Below are positions 1 through 5,498 of a stretch of 8,296 nt of DNA, one piece after another. The notes under the pieces were generated by a model that saw only the letters and a list, made by a program, of their open reading frames with translations, had not been told where the DNA came from and did no database searches. The stretch covers positions 1 to 8,296 of the forward strand of contig DUQY01000180.1 in assembly GCA_012837565.1 (NCBI GenBank), written 5' to 3'. Position 1 is the first letter of the stretch. Each line of letters opens with the position of its first letter. Source of the stretch: Bacteroidales bacterium. GTDB taxonomy: Bacteria > Bacteroidota > Bacteroidia > Bacteroidales > P3. A program made the translations under genes and the position numbers.

Positions 1-19
1 GTTTGGTATTATGCTTGCT
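1..19 (-). pseudogene. Continuation of the GT9 frame past an in-frame TGA
   Basis: Reading the minus strand in the GT9 frame beyond the TGA at 20-22, the next six codons give S-K-H-N-T-K before the window ends. With Gly in place of the stop this would read G-S-K-H-N-T-K. That fits the G-[AS]-x-x-x-T-K segment found at this point in heptosyltransferase-type GT9 proteins (known for the family). The homology therefore seems to continue, and GGA to TGA is a single base change. The rest of the C-terminal half is outside the window, so I cannot tell whether the gene is otherwise intact. Confidence 0.6.
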
Positions 20-544
20 TCAAACAACAACAGCAATATATCCTTCTTGAAAACTCAGAGGAAGTGCATCGGGTGAAATATAATCTTCTTCGCTAAGGAA
101 GTAGTCTAGTCCTTTGTTGTCGTTAACTATTCCTAAGCTACTGACAACATCAAAATATCTATCAACAATATGTTTGTTTGGCATTTTATTTATTTTCCAT
201 TTTACCAAAAGCCATTTCTTAAACCTTAATGAGTTTAAGACTTTCGATGGTTTATGTAATTTTAGTCTGATTAGGAATGATCTAAGTTGATTGTGTAGAT
301 CAAGCACATAATCGTAGTTTTCTTTTTTCAGTTTCTTTACTACTTCTGAAAGTGAATGAGAATAGTAAATTGTTTTATCAACATAAGGGTTATTGCTTAA
401 TATAATTGCATTGTTTGCCTTAACCAAATAATGTATTTTAGCATTAGGCATTTGGTTTTTTATGCAACGCAATATTGGAGTTGTCAACACAATATCTCCA
501 ATTGAACTAAGACGAATAATTAAGATTTTGGGGTGATTGTCCAT
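20..544 (-). CDS. Glycosyltransferase family 9 (heptosyltransferase-like), N-terminal half, interrupted by TGA
   Basis: The 174 codons encode the N-terminal Rossmann-like domain of a GT9 enzyme, the family of LPS heptosyltransferases that add sugars from a nucleotide donor to lipid A-core at the inner face of the inner membrane. Visible signatures are the start K-I-L-I-I-R-L-S-S-I-G-D-I-V-L-T-T-P (residues 6-23), the strand D-Y-V-L-D-L-H-N-Q-L-R-S (78-89) and H-x-x-D-R-Y-x-D (125-132). Family members are usually about 330-350 residues; this frame stops at about half that, at a position where Gly is expected. The ATG lies 6 bp after the sufB stop, so the two are probably cotranscribed. The natural acceptor is unknown. 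It may be a pseudogene, an assembly or sequencing error, or a recent nonsense allele. The family call is firm; activity is doubtful. Confidence 0.85.
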   Translation of the reverse strand: MDNHPKILIIRLSSIGDIVLTTPILRCIKNQMPNAKIHYLVKANNAIILSNNPYVDKTIYYSHSLSEVVKKLKKENYDYVLDLHNQLRSFLIRLKLHKPSKVLNSLRFKKWLLVKWKINKMPNKHIVDRYFDVVSSLGIVNDNKGLDYFLSEEDYISPDALPLSFQEGYIAVVV

Positions 545-550
545 TTTTTG

Positions 551-1987
551 TTATCCTACGCTTCCTTCTAAGCTAATATTTAATAATTTTTGTGCCTCAA
601 CTGCAAATTCCATTGGTAATTTATTTAGAACTTCTTTTGCATATCCATTAACAATTAATCCAATTGCTCCCTCTTGAGATATTCCTCTTTGGCGGCAATA
701 AAACAATTGGTCTTCTGATATTTTGGAAGTTGTTGCTTCGTGTTCAACAATAGAAGAGTGGTTGTCGGTTTCTATGTATGGAAATGTGTGTGCTCCACAT
801 TTGTCTCCAAGAAGGAGGGAGTCGCACTGTGAATAGTTTCTAGAGTTTGTTGCTCCTTTGGTTATTCTTACTAATCCTCTATATGCATTTTGGCTCTTGC
901 CTGCGGAAATACCTTTTGATATAATTGTACTCTTTGTGTTTTGACCAATGTGAATCATTTTTGTACCAGTGTCAGCTTGTTGGTGATTATTGGTTACGGC
1001 AACAGAATAGAACTCTCCTATCGAATTATCTCCTTTTAAGATACAGCTTGGGTACTTCCACGTGATTGCAGATCCTGTTTCAACCTGTGTCCAAGATATC
1101 TTTGAATTATTACCCTTGCAAATTGCTCTCTTGGTAACAAAATTATAAATACCTCCTTTACCATCTTTATCTCCTGGATACCAGTTTTGAACAGTTGAAT
1201 ACTTAACTTCAGCATCTTTCATAACAACAATCTCAACAATTGCTGCATGGAGTTGGTTCTTATCTCTTTTTGGAGCTGTGCAGCCTTCCATATATGATAC
1301 ATAAGCCTCTTCATCTGCAATTATTAATGTCCTTTCGAATTGTCCAGAGTTCTCTGCATTTATTCTAAAATAGGTTGAAAGCTCAATAGGGCATTTAACT
1401 CCTTTTGGAATATAGCAAAACGAACCATCACTAAAGACTGCTGAGTTGAGGGCTGCGTAGAAATTGTCGCTATAAGGAACAACTGAACCCATATGTTGTT
1501 TAACTAGTTCAGGGTGGTTTTGAACGGCGTCGCTAAACGAACAAAATATAATTCCTTCTTTTGAGAGAGCTTCTGAGAATGTTGTTTTTACTGAAATGCT
1601 ATCCATAACTGCATCAACAGCAACACCGCTCATTTGTTTTTCGTCATTTAAATCAATTCCTAGACGTTGAAAAGTGTCAACTAGTTCTGCATCAATTTCT
1701 CCGCTATCCGCTCTTTGCTTCGGTGCTGCATAATATATAACATCTTGGAAGTCTATTTCAGGAATGGTTAAGTGAGCCCAAGTAGGCATTTTCATTGTTA
1801 GCCATTTGTTATATGCCTTTAATCTAAAATCTAATAGCCAATCTGGCTCGTTTTTCATTTTTGATATATATCTAACAACATCTTCATTTAATCCTTTTGC
1901 AATAGCATCTGTTTCTATATCGGTAACAAAGCCATATTTATATTCACTATTAGTAATATCTTCTATTAAATTATTCTCTTTTTCCAT
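551..1987 (-). CDS. sufB: Fe-S cluster assembly scaffold protein SufB
   Basis: The 478-residue product has the normal SufB length. SufB works with SufC (ATPase) and SufD in the cytoplasm as the SUF scaffold, receiving sulfur from SufS/SufE or SufU and building Fe-S clusters. Landmarks are G-S-F-C-Y-I-P-K-G-V (188-197), M-E-G-C-T-A-P (233-239), N-Y-S-Q-C-D-S (384-390) and V-E-H-E-A-T-T-S-K (414-422). By motif, Cys236, Cys388, His416 and Glu417 match the sulfur-transfer and cluster-forming residues described as C254, C405, H433 and E434 in E. coli SufB. The ATG follows an AT-rich leader with a TAnnTTTG promoter element about 31 bp upstream; there is no clear Shine-Dalgarno. Oddly, the next gene is a glycosyltransferase, not sufC, and no other suf gene lies in the window. 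Confidence 0.97.
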   Translation of the reverse strand: MEKENNLIEDITNSEYKYGFVTDIETDAIAKGLNEDVVRYISKMKNEPDWLLDFRLKAYNKWLTMKMPTWAHLTIPEIDFQDVIYYAAPKQRADSGEIDAELVDTFQRLGIDLNDEKQMSGVAVDAVMDSISVKTTFSEALSKEGIIFCSFSDAVQNHPELVKQHMGSVVPYSDNFYAALNSAVFSDGSFCYIPKGVKCPIELSTYFRINAENSGQFERTLIIADEEAYVSYMEGCTAPKRDKNQLHAAIVEIVVMKDAEVKYSTVQNWYPGDKDGKGGIYNFVTKRAICKGNNSKISWTQVETGSAITWKYPSCILKGDNSIGEFYSVAVTNNHQQADTGTKMIHIGQNTKSTIISKGISAGKSQNAYRGLVRITKGATNSRNYSQCDSLLLGDKCGAHTFPYIETDNHSSIVEHEATTSKISEDQLFYCRQRGISQEGAIGLIVNGYAKEVLNKLPMEFAVEAQKLLNISLEGSVG

Positions 1988-2018
1988 ATTGTTTTCGTTA
2001 ATCTGAGATTATAATGTG

Positions 2019-2026
2019 CAAAAATA
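2019..2026 (-). promoter_or_regulatory. Putative sufB promoter -7 element
   Basis: On the minus strand the octamer TATTTTTG matches the Bacteroidota -7 consensus TAnnTTTG at every fixed position. It ends 31 bp before the sufB ATG. No clear TTTG -33 element is found 19-21 bp upstream, so the assignment rests on the -7 match and its location. Confidence 0.5.
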
Positions 2027-2250
2027 CAATATAATTAAACGAAAAGCAGGTTTTGAGTGATAATTTTACTTTAATATGCGATTAGAAAGGTGATCAATAG
2101 CCTTATAATTAATCTTCAAGCGTATTGTTTATGCTTAAATGATGCTTATTACACTTAAAAGGAAAATTATTATTTTGGCTTAGCACTTGAAAAACAGTAC
2201 TAAAACATATTTTGTAGTTAAAAATATGCGAAAAAGTATTAATATTATTA

Positions 2251-2268
2251 TAAATTTGATTACTTTTG
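2251..2268 (+). promoter_or_regulatory. Tandem -7 elements upstream of the lipoprotein gene
   Basis: Two octamers, TAAATTTG (2251-2258) and TACTTTTG (2261-2268), both match TAnnTTTG exactly and lie 10 bp apart. The second would place the transcript start near 2274, giving a leader of about 65 bases before the lipoprotein ATG. Neither has a good TTTG at the usual -33 distance. Either or both could be used. Confidence 0.45.
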
Positions 2269-2282
2269 CTAGCAGTTAATTA

Positions 2283-2309
2283 ATGGAGACTCTCGAAAAT
2301 CCAAAATAG
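2283..2309 (+). CDS. Possible 8-codon leader ORF (M-E-T-L-E-N-P-K)
   Basis: An ATG at 2283 opens a frame of eight codons ending in TAG, inside the predicted 5' leader of the lipoprotein gene. The ATG begins after 14 intervening bases from the second -7 element, the same spacing seen between the lpxC-fabZ -7 element and its ATG. The peptide has no run of a single amino acid that would suggest classical attenuation. A frame this short occurs readily by chance, so this is only a candidate. Confidence 0.2.
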   Translation: METLENPK

Positions 2310-2332
2310 AGTAGAGATTATAAAAAACAATT

Positions 2333-2352
2333 TTAATATTATGAAAAAAACT
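2333..2352 (+). repeat. Start-site repeat, copy 1
   Basis: The 20 bases TTAATATTATGAAAAAAACT, spanning the ATG of the first lipoprotein gene, recur at 3626-3645 at the second lipoprotein gene with one mismatch (A to G). The shared part includes eight non-coding bases before the ATG. This suggests the two genes arose by duplication or share a selected initiation context. Confidence 0.6.
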
Positions 2353-2622
2353 TTATTTGTATTAGGTGCTTTTGCAGCAATGTCTTTAGTAGGATGTAAT
2401 GGAAAAAATGATTGCGCTTGTGCTATATTAGATACAGAAGGTAGTGTGTTTGTAGCAAGTGAAAAGTATGTTAAAGATGCTGATTTAAACAAGGGCGTAG
2501 GTACTACTCTTGATGTTACAGATTTTGACGGAGAATGTAGCGATGTTGTATGGGAAGATCTTCAGTCTTCAGCATGGGCTGGATTAGGTTCTGACTTTGC
2601 TTTGAAATGTAAAGAAATGTAA
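2341..2622 (+). CDS. Small cysteine-rich lipoprotein (paralogue of the product of 3634-3867)
   Basis: I do not recognise a named family. The 93-residue product has a lipoprotein signal peptide: M-K-K, a hydrophobic stretch, then the lipobox S-L-V-G-C with Cys19 as the predicted lipidated residue. The mature part carries four more cysteines: the pair C25-A-C27 in N-D-C-A-C-A, C66 in D-G-E-C-S-D, and C90 in L-K-C-K-E-M at the C-terminus. The 77-residue protein at 3634-3867 repeats this layout. No strong surface-export signal of acidic residues follows Cys19, so a periplasm-facing location is more likely. The even number of free cysteines suggests two disulfides or a redox-active C-x-C pair. It has its own promoter candidates upstream and an intrinsic terminator downstream. 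The redox role is inferred from its neighbour. Confidence 0.85.
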   Translation: MKKTLFVLGAFAAMSLVGCNGKNDCACAILDTEGSVFVASEKYVKDADLNKGVGTTLDVTDFDGECSDVVWEDLQSSAWAGLGSDFALKCKEM

Positions 2623-2644
2623 GCGAAAGCCTAACAATTTAATT

Positions 2645-2680
2645 AAAGGGGTTATTGCTTAAGGTAATATCCCCTTTTTT
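2645..2680 (+). terminator. Intrinsic terminator after the first lipoprotein gene
   Basis: AAAGGGG (2645-2651) pairs with CCCCTTT (2671-2677). The stem continues after one T-T mismatch with TTATTGC (2652-2658) against GGTAATA (2663-2669), including a G-T wobble, closed by a small loop around TTAAG. Six T residues follow the CCCC. It lies 22 bases after the lipoprotein stop and ends about 16 bases before the membrane-protein ATG, so it may reduce expression of the downstream genes. Confidence 0.8.
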
Positions 2681-2696
2681 AATCAAATTTTTTGAA

Positions 2697-3629
2697 ATGA
2701 AAATAAACAAACCCTTAATAGGAACAATATTTCGAATAGTTATTGGATTAGTATTTATTCTATCTGCAGTTTTGAAATACTTATCTATTGAAGCTGTTGA
2801 TTTGTTCTTTTTCGACCATAAGTTACTCCCTTGGGTAGTTACAACATTTGCATCAAGAATATTAATAGCTTTTGAAGCAATAATAGGGCTTATGCTTGTT
2901 ATTGGAATATATCCTAAGATAACAAAAATACTAACTTTCGTATCTCTAATTGGATTTACGCTTTATCTTTTTATTAAACCTTTAATTTTTGATGTATCAC
3001 AAGAGAATTGTTTTTGCTTTGGAGATAAAATTCAACTTTCTGACACCCAAACAATTGTTAAGAATATTGTTTTAATTATAATGGCATTTACCCTTTCATG
3101 GGCTAAGGAGTGGAAATCAAAATATAGAAAATACATACTAACAGGATTAATAGTTCTTAGTCTTGGAATAAGTTTTACAATAAAACCTCCAGACTTTATT
3201 CAAGCTAAAATATATAAGCACAGCGTTGAAATAAATCCTGAAGTATTTGAATATGTTAAAAAGCTTGATAATGTTAAGGCTCTAAACATTGATAAAGGGA
3301 GAAAGGTTATTTGTTGGTATGGAACAGGTTGTAAATATTGTAAAAGGGCTGCAAAGAAAATTGATATTATTATAGATAGGCATAAGCTCAACAAAGAAGA
3401 TTTTGTAGAAATATTTGGAGGACAAGAAAAACCACTTCTTGAATTCTATAAAGAATCTGGAACGGAACCTCTAAATAAAGCTTTTATTCCAGTGATTCCA
3501 TTTATAAACACAACTGGGGGATTAATGCCTGTTATCTTTTTATTGGAAGATGGAGAGATTGTTAAACTCTATAAATTAACTACTATGGACGAAGGATATA
3601 TTGTGGAATTTTTAACAAATAAAAATTAA
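2697..3629 (+). CDS. DoxX/MauE-like membrane protein with periplasmic thioredoxin-like domain
   Basis: The 310-residue product has about five membrane helices (near residues 8-28, 48-70, 76-96, 119-137 and 147-162) and a C-terminal thioredoxin-like domain (about 172-310). The helical part resembles DoxX/MauE proteins and carries E-N-C-F-C-F-G-D (103-110) with Cys105 and Cys107 after helix 3. The C-terminal domain has the active-site-like C-K-Y-C (212-215), an extra Cys206, and M-P (277-278) at the expected cis-proline site. Basic segments at the N-terminus, 72-77 and 137-146 suggest these are cytoplasmic, which places both cysteine pairs in the periplasm. A TTG at 2655 would add 14 residues, but it sits inside the terminator stem, so I use ATG 2697. 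The gene ends 4 bp before the second lipoprotein. A thiol-disulfide exchange role is likely; direction and substrates are unknown. Confidence 0.88.
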   Translation: MKINKPLIGTIFRIVIGLVFILSAVLKYLSIEAVDLFFFDHKLLPWVVTTFASRILIAFEAIIGLMLVIGIYPKITKILTFVSLIGFTLYLFIKPLIFDVSQENCFCFGDKIQLSDTQTIVKNIVLIIMAFTLSWAKEWKSKYRKYILTGLIVLSLGISFTIKPPDFIQAKIYKHSVEINPEVFEYVKKLDNVKALNIDKGRKVICWYGTGCKYCKRAAKKIDIIIDRHKLNKEDFVEIFGGQEKPLLEFYKESGTEPLNKAFIPVIPFINTTGGLMPVIFLLEDGEIVKLYKLTTMDEGYIVEFLTNKN

Positions 3630-3645
3630 TATTATGAAGAAAACT
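3626..3645 (+). repeat. Start-site repeat, copy 2
   Basis: TTAATATTATGAAGAAAACT matches copy 1 at 2333-2352 in 19 of 20 bases. Here the repeat also contains the TAA stop of the membrane-protein gene (3627-3629), so the repeat overlaps the upstream gene's end. Confidence 0.6.
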
Positions 3646-3867
3646 CTTTTATTTATTATGGTAATAGGTTGCATATCTTTAGTTTCATGCACACAAACAG
3701 ATTGTACATGCGTTGCAACCCAGCAAAAGAAATCTACCTCTTCAGCGTCATCTCAAACTTATCCTGTATATGATTGGGGTGGAAGTTGCAGTAGTATATC
3801 GCCTAGCGATATCCCTGAGATAAGTAATAATGGAACAGAATATAACTTAAACTGTTCTGAATTATAA
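3634..3867 (+). CDS. Small cysteine-rich lipoprotein (paralogue of the product of 2341-2622)
   Basis: I do not recognise a named family. The 77-residue product begins M-K-K-T-L-L with a hydrophobic signal and the lipobox S-L-V-S-C, Cys19 being the predicted lipidated residue. The mature part has C24-T-C26 in T-D-C-T-C-V, C52 in G-G-S-C-S-S, and C74 in L-N-C-S-E-L, three residues from the end. Both lipoproteins therefore share D-C-x-C, G-x-C-S and L-x-C-x-E-[ML] at the terminus, while the linkers differ; this one has a Ser/Gln/Lys-rich stretch (29-41). The ATG is 4 bp after the stop of the membrane redox protein, which implies cotranscription and probably translational coupling. It is likely a periplasm-facing lipoprotein and may be a substrate or electron partner of that protein (inference). 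Confidence 0.85.
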   Translation: MKKTLLFIMVIGCISLVSCTQTDCTCVATQQKKSTSSASSQTYPVYDWGGSCSSISPSDIPEISNNGTEYNLNCSEL

Positions 3868-3949
3868 ATGAAATACTTATTCTCTCTTCAATAACATTTC
3901 CACAATTTTTGCGTTTTAGAATTGAATAAAATTTAAAACACTTAACATT

Positions 3950-5494
3950 ATGGTAAGAATTCTTTGGGTAGATGATGAGATTGATCTATTAAAACCGCAT
4001 ATTCTTTTCCTTGCAACAAAAGGTTATGAAGTTATTCCTGCAACAGATGGGAATGAGGCTATGGATATTTTAGAAGAACAGTTGGTTGAGATCGTTTTTT
4101 TAGATGAAAATATGCCTGGCTTATCTGGTTTGGAAACTCTAAGCCTAATAAAGAATAAATATCCAAGTCTTCCTGTTATAATGATAACAAAGAGTGAGGA
4201 AGAACAAATTATGGAGCAAGCTATTGGCTCAAAGATTTCAGACTATCTAATTAAGCCAGTTAATCCAAATCAAATTCTTCTTGCCCTCAAAAAGCACCTT
4301 CAAACCAAACGTTTGGTTAGTGAAACCTCTACGCAAAATTACCAACAACAGTTTCGTGAGATTTCTATGAGTCTTATGGATAGGATGGATTCAAAGGAGT
4401 GGATGGATGTTTATAAGAAATTAGTTTTTTGGGAATTAGAGCTAGCATCCTCTCAAGACGAAAGCATATACGATATACTTCGTCAGCAGAAAGATGAAGC
4501 GAATACTCAGTTTTGTAAGTTTTATGAAAAAAACTATATAGATTGGTTAAAAGGAGATGAGGATAAGCCTCTTCTTTCTCATACGGTATTAAAAGAAAAA
4601 CTATTCCCAATCCTAAAAGAAGGACTTCCAACCTTTCTAATAGTTATTGATAATTTCCGATTCGACCAATGGAAAGCAATACAACCTATGGTTGAGGAAT
4701 TCTTTAGAACAGATAAAGAGGATATATATTATAGTATAATTCCAACAACAACACAATACGCAAGAAATGCAATGTTTGCAGGATTAATGCCCTCTGAAAT
4801 TGAAAAGAAATATCCAACTCTTTGGACAAATGAAGACAAAGAAGGTCATAAAAATCAATATGAGCATGAGCTTTTAAAAGAAAATCTAAAACGATATGGC
4901 TTCAACTTAAAAACAACCTATCATAAGGTGCTTAATGCACAATATGGTAAAAGGATGATTGATAACTTATCAAATATGCTTCAAAACGATTTAAACGTAA
5001 TAGTATATAATTTCATTGATATGCTTTCTCACGCTAGAACAGAAAACGAATTGGTTAGAGAATTAGCAGAAGATGAAAAGGCATATCGCTCTGTAACACA
5101 AACATGGTTTGAGCATTCCGCTTTTATGGATGTCTTGAAATATCTTAGCAATAAAAAAGTTAATATAGTTATTACAACAGACCATGGTTCGGTTAAGGTT
5201 GATAGACCAATTAAGGTTAAAGGTGATAAAGGAATATCAACTAATCTTCGCTATAAGGTAGGTCGTCTTTTAGATTATAACCCAAAAGAAGTGTTTGAAG
5301 TTAAAGACTGTACTCAAATCTTTCTTCCTAAACTAGCTATAACCTCACCTTATATTTTTGCACGTAGTAATGATTTCTTTGCATACCCAAACAACTACAA
5401 TCAATACGTTCAATATTATATGACAACATTCCAGCATGGAGGAATTTCAATGGAAGAGGTTATGATTCCTTTTATTTCCATAAAACCTAAATAG
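3950..5494 (+). CDS. porX: PorX-like response regulator with PglZ (alkaline phosphatase superfamily) domain
   Basis: The 514-residue product has a receiver domain (about 1-120), a helical linker (about 125-215) and a PglZ domain (about 220-514). Receiver landmarks are the acidic pair D8-D9, the phosphoacceptor Asp52 in F-L-D-E-N-M-P-G, Thr80 and Lys102. The PglZ domain keeps the metal-site motifs V-I-D-N-F-R (232-237), T-T-T-Q-Y-A-R (266-272), F-I-D-M-L-S-H (355-361), T-T-D-H-G (409-413) and Q-H-G-G (495-498), so it looks catalytically competent. In Porphyromonas gingivalis PorX works with the sensor kinase PorY and SigP to control type IX secretion genes, and its C-terminal domain is a zinc phosphodiesterase. 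No DNA-binding domain is visible. No porY or type IX gene lies in the window. tsaE starts 4 bp after its stop. Orthologues also occur in species without obvious type IX secretion, so the pathway here is inferred. Confidence 0.93.
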   Translation: MVRILWVDDEIDLLKPHILFLATKGYEVIPATDGNEAMDILEEQLVEIVFLDENMPGLSGLETLSLIKNKYPSLPVIMITKSEEEQIMEQAIGSKISDYLIKPVNPNQILLALKKHLQTKRLVSETSTQNYQQQFREISMSLMDRMDSKEWMDVYKKLVFWELELASSQDESIYDILRQQKDEANTQFCKFYEKNYIDWLKGDEDKPLLSHTVLKEKLFPILKEGLPTFLIVIDNFRFDQWKAIQPMVEEFFRTDKEDIYYSIIPTTTQYARNAMFAGLMPSEIEKKYPTLWTNEDKEGHKNQYEHELLKENLKRYGFNLKTTYHKVLNAQYGKRMIDNLSNMLQNDLNVIVYNFIDMLSHARTENELVRELAEDEKAYRSVTQTWFEHSAFMDVLKYLSNKKVNIVITTDHGSVKVDRPIKVKGDKGISTNLRYKVGRLLDYNPKEVFEVKDCTQIFLPKLAITSPYIFARSNDFFAYPNNYNQYVQYYMTTFQHGGISMEEVMIPFISIKPK

Positions 5495-5498
5495 TGAA

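Larger units (their letters stand above)
1988..2340. other. Divergent intergenic region between sufB and the first lipoprotein gene
   Basis: This stretch of about 350 bases has no convincing gene. It holds the sufB promoter (2019-2026, minus), a tandem promoter element for the lipoprotein gene (2251-2268, plus) and a possible 8-codon leader ORF (2283-2309). It also holds an imperfect hairpin at 2118-2136: AAGCGTA, loop TTGTT, TATGCTT, a 7-bp stem with one G-T wobble. The heptamer ATGCTTA occurs twice, at 2131-2137 and 2142-2148. I see no tRNA or recognisable structured RNA. The middle section (about 2050-2240) is unexplained and could hold an operator or small RNA, but nothing in it is diagnostic. 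Confidence 0.6.

Noticed and set aside
20..22. Genome-wide reassignment of TGA (for example to Gly or Trp), or selenocysteine insertion, as the explanation for the GT9 stop
   Set aside because: All eight other genes read to full family length without an internal TGA, Trp is encoded by TGG and Gly by normal codons, and the expected residue is Gly rather than Cys. A single nonsense change or error is simpler.
1806..2006. A 66-codon plus-strand frame antisense to the start of sufB
   Set aside because: It lies almost wholly inside sufB, which is certain, and its Ser/Phe/Ile-rich translation resembles a shadow frame rather than a protein.
2280..2492. A 70-codon minus-strand frame over the first lipoprotein gene
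   Set aside because: It is antisense to a gene with a clear signal peptide, lipobox and paralogue, and has no recognisable features of its own.
2655..2696. A TTG start at 2655 adding 14 residues to the membrane redox protein
   Set aside because: The TTG and following codons are part of a strong terminator stem and T-run. The ATG at 2697 gives a normal M-K-I-N-K start before the first membrane helix.
3904..3924. A porX promoter: AATTTTTG (3904-3911) or TAGAATTG (3917-3924)
   Set aside because: Each differs from TAnnTTTG at one fixed position and neither has a good -33 element. A promoter is likely in 3868-3949 because no terminator or tight coupling is seen, but I cannot place it.
4374..4631. 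An 85-codon minus-strand frame inside porX
   Set aside because: porX is intact and recognisable across this stretch; the antisense frame has no family signature.
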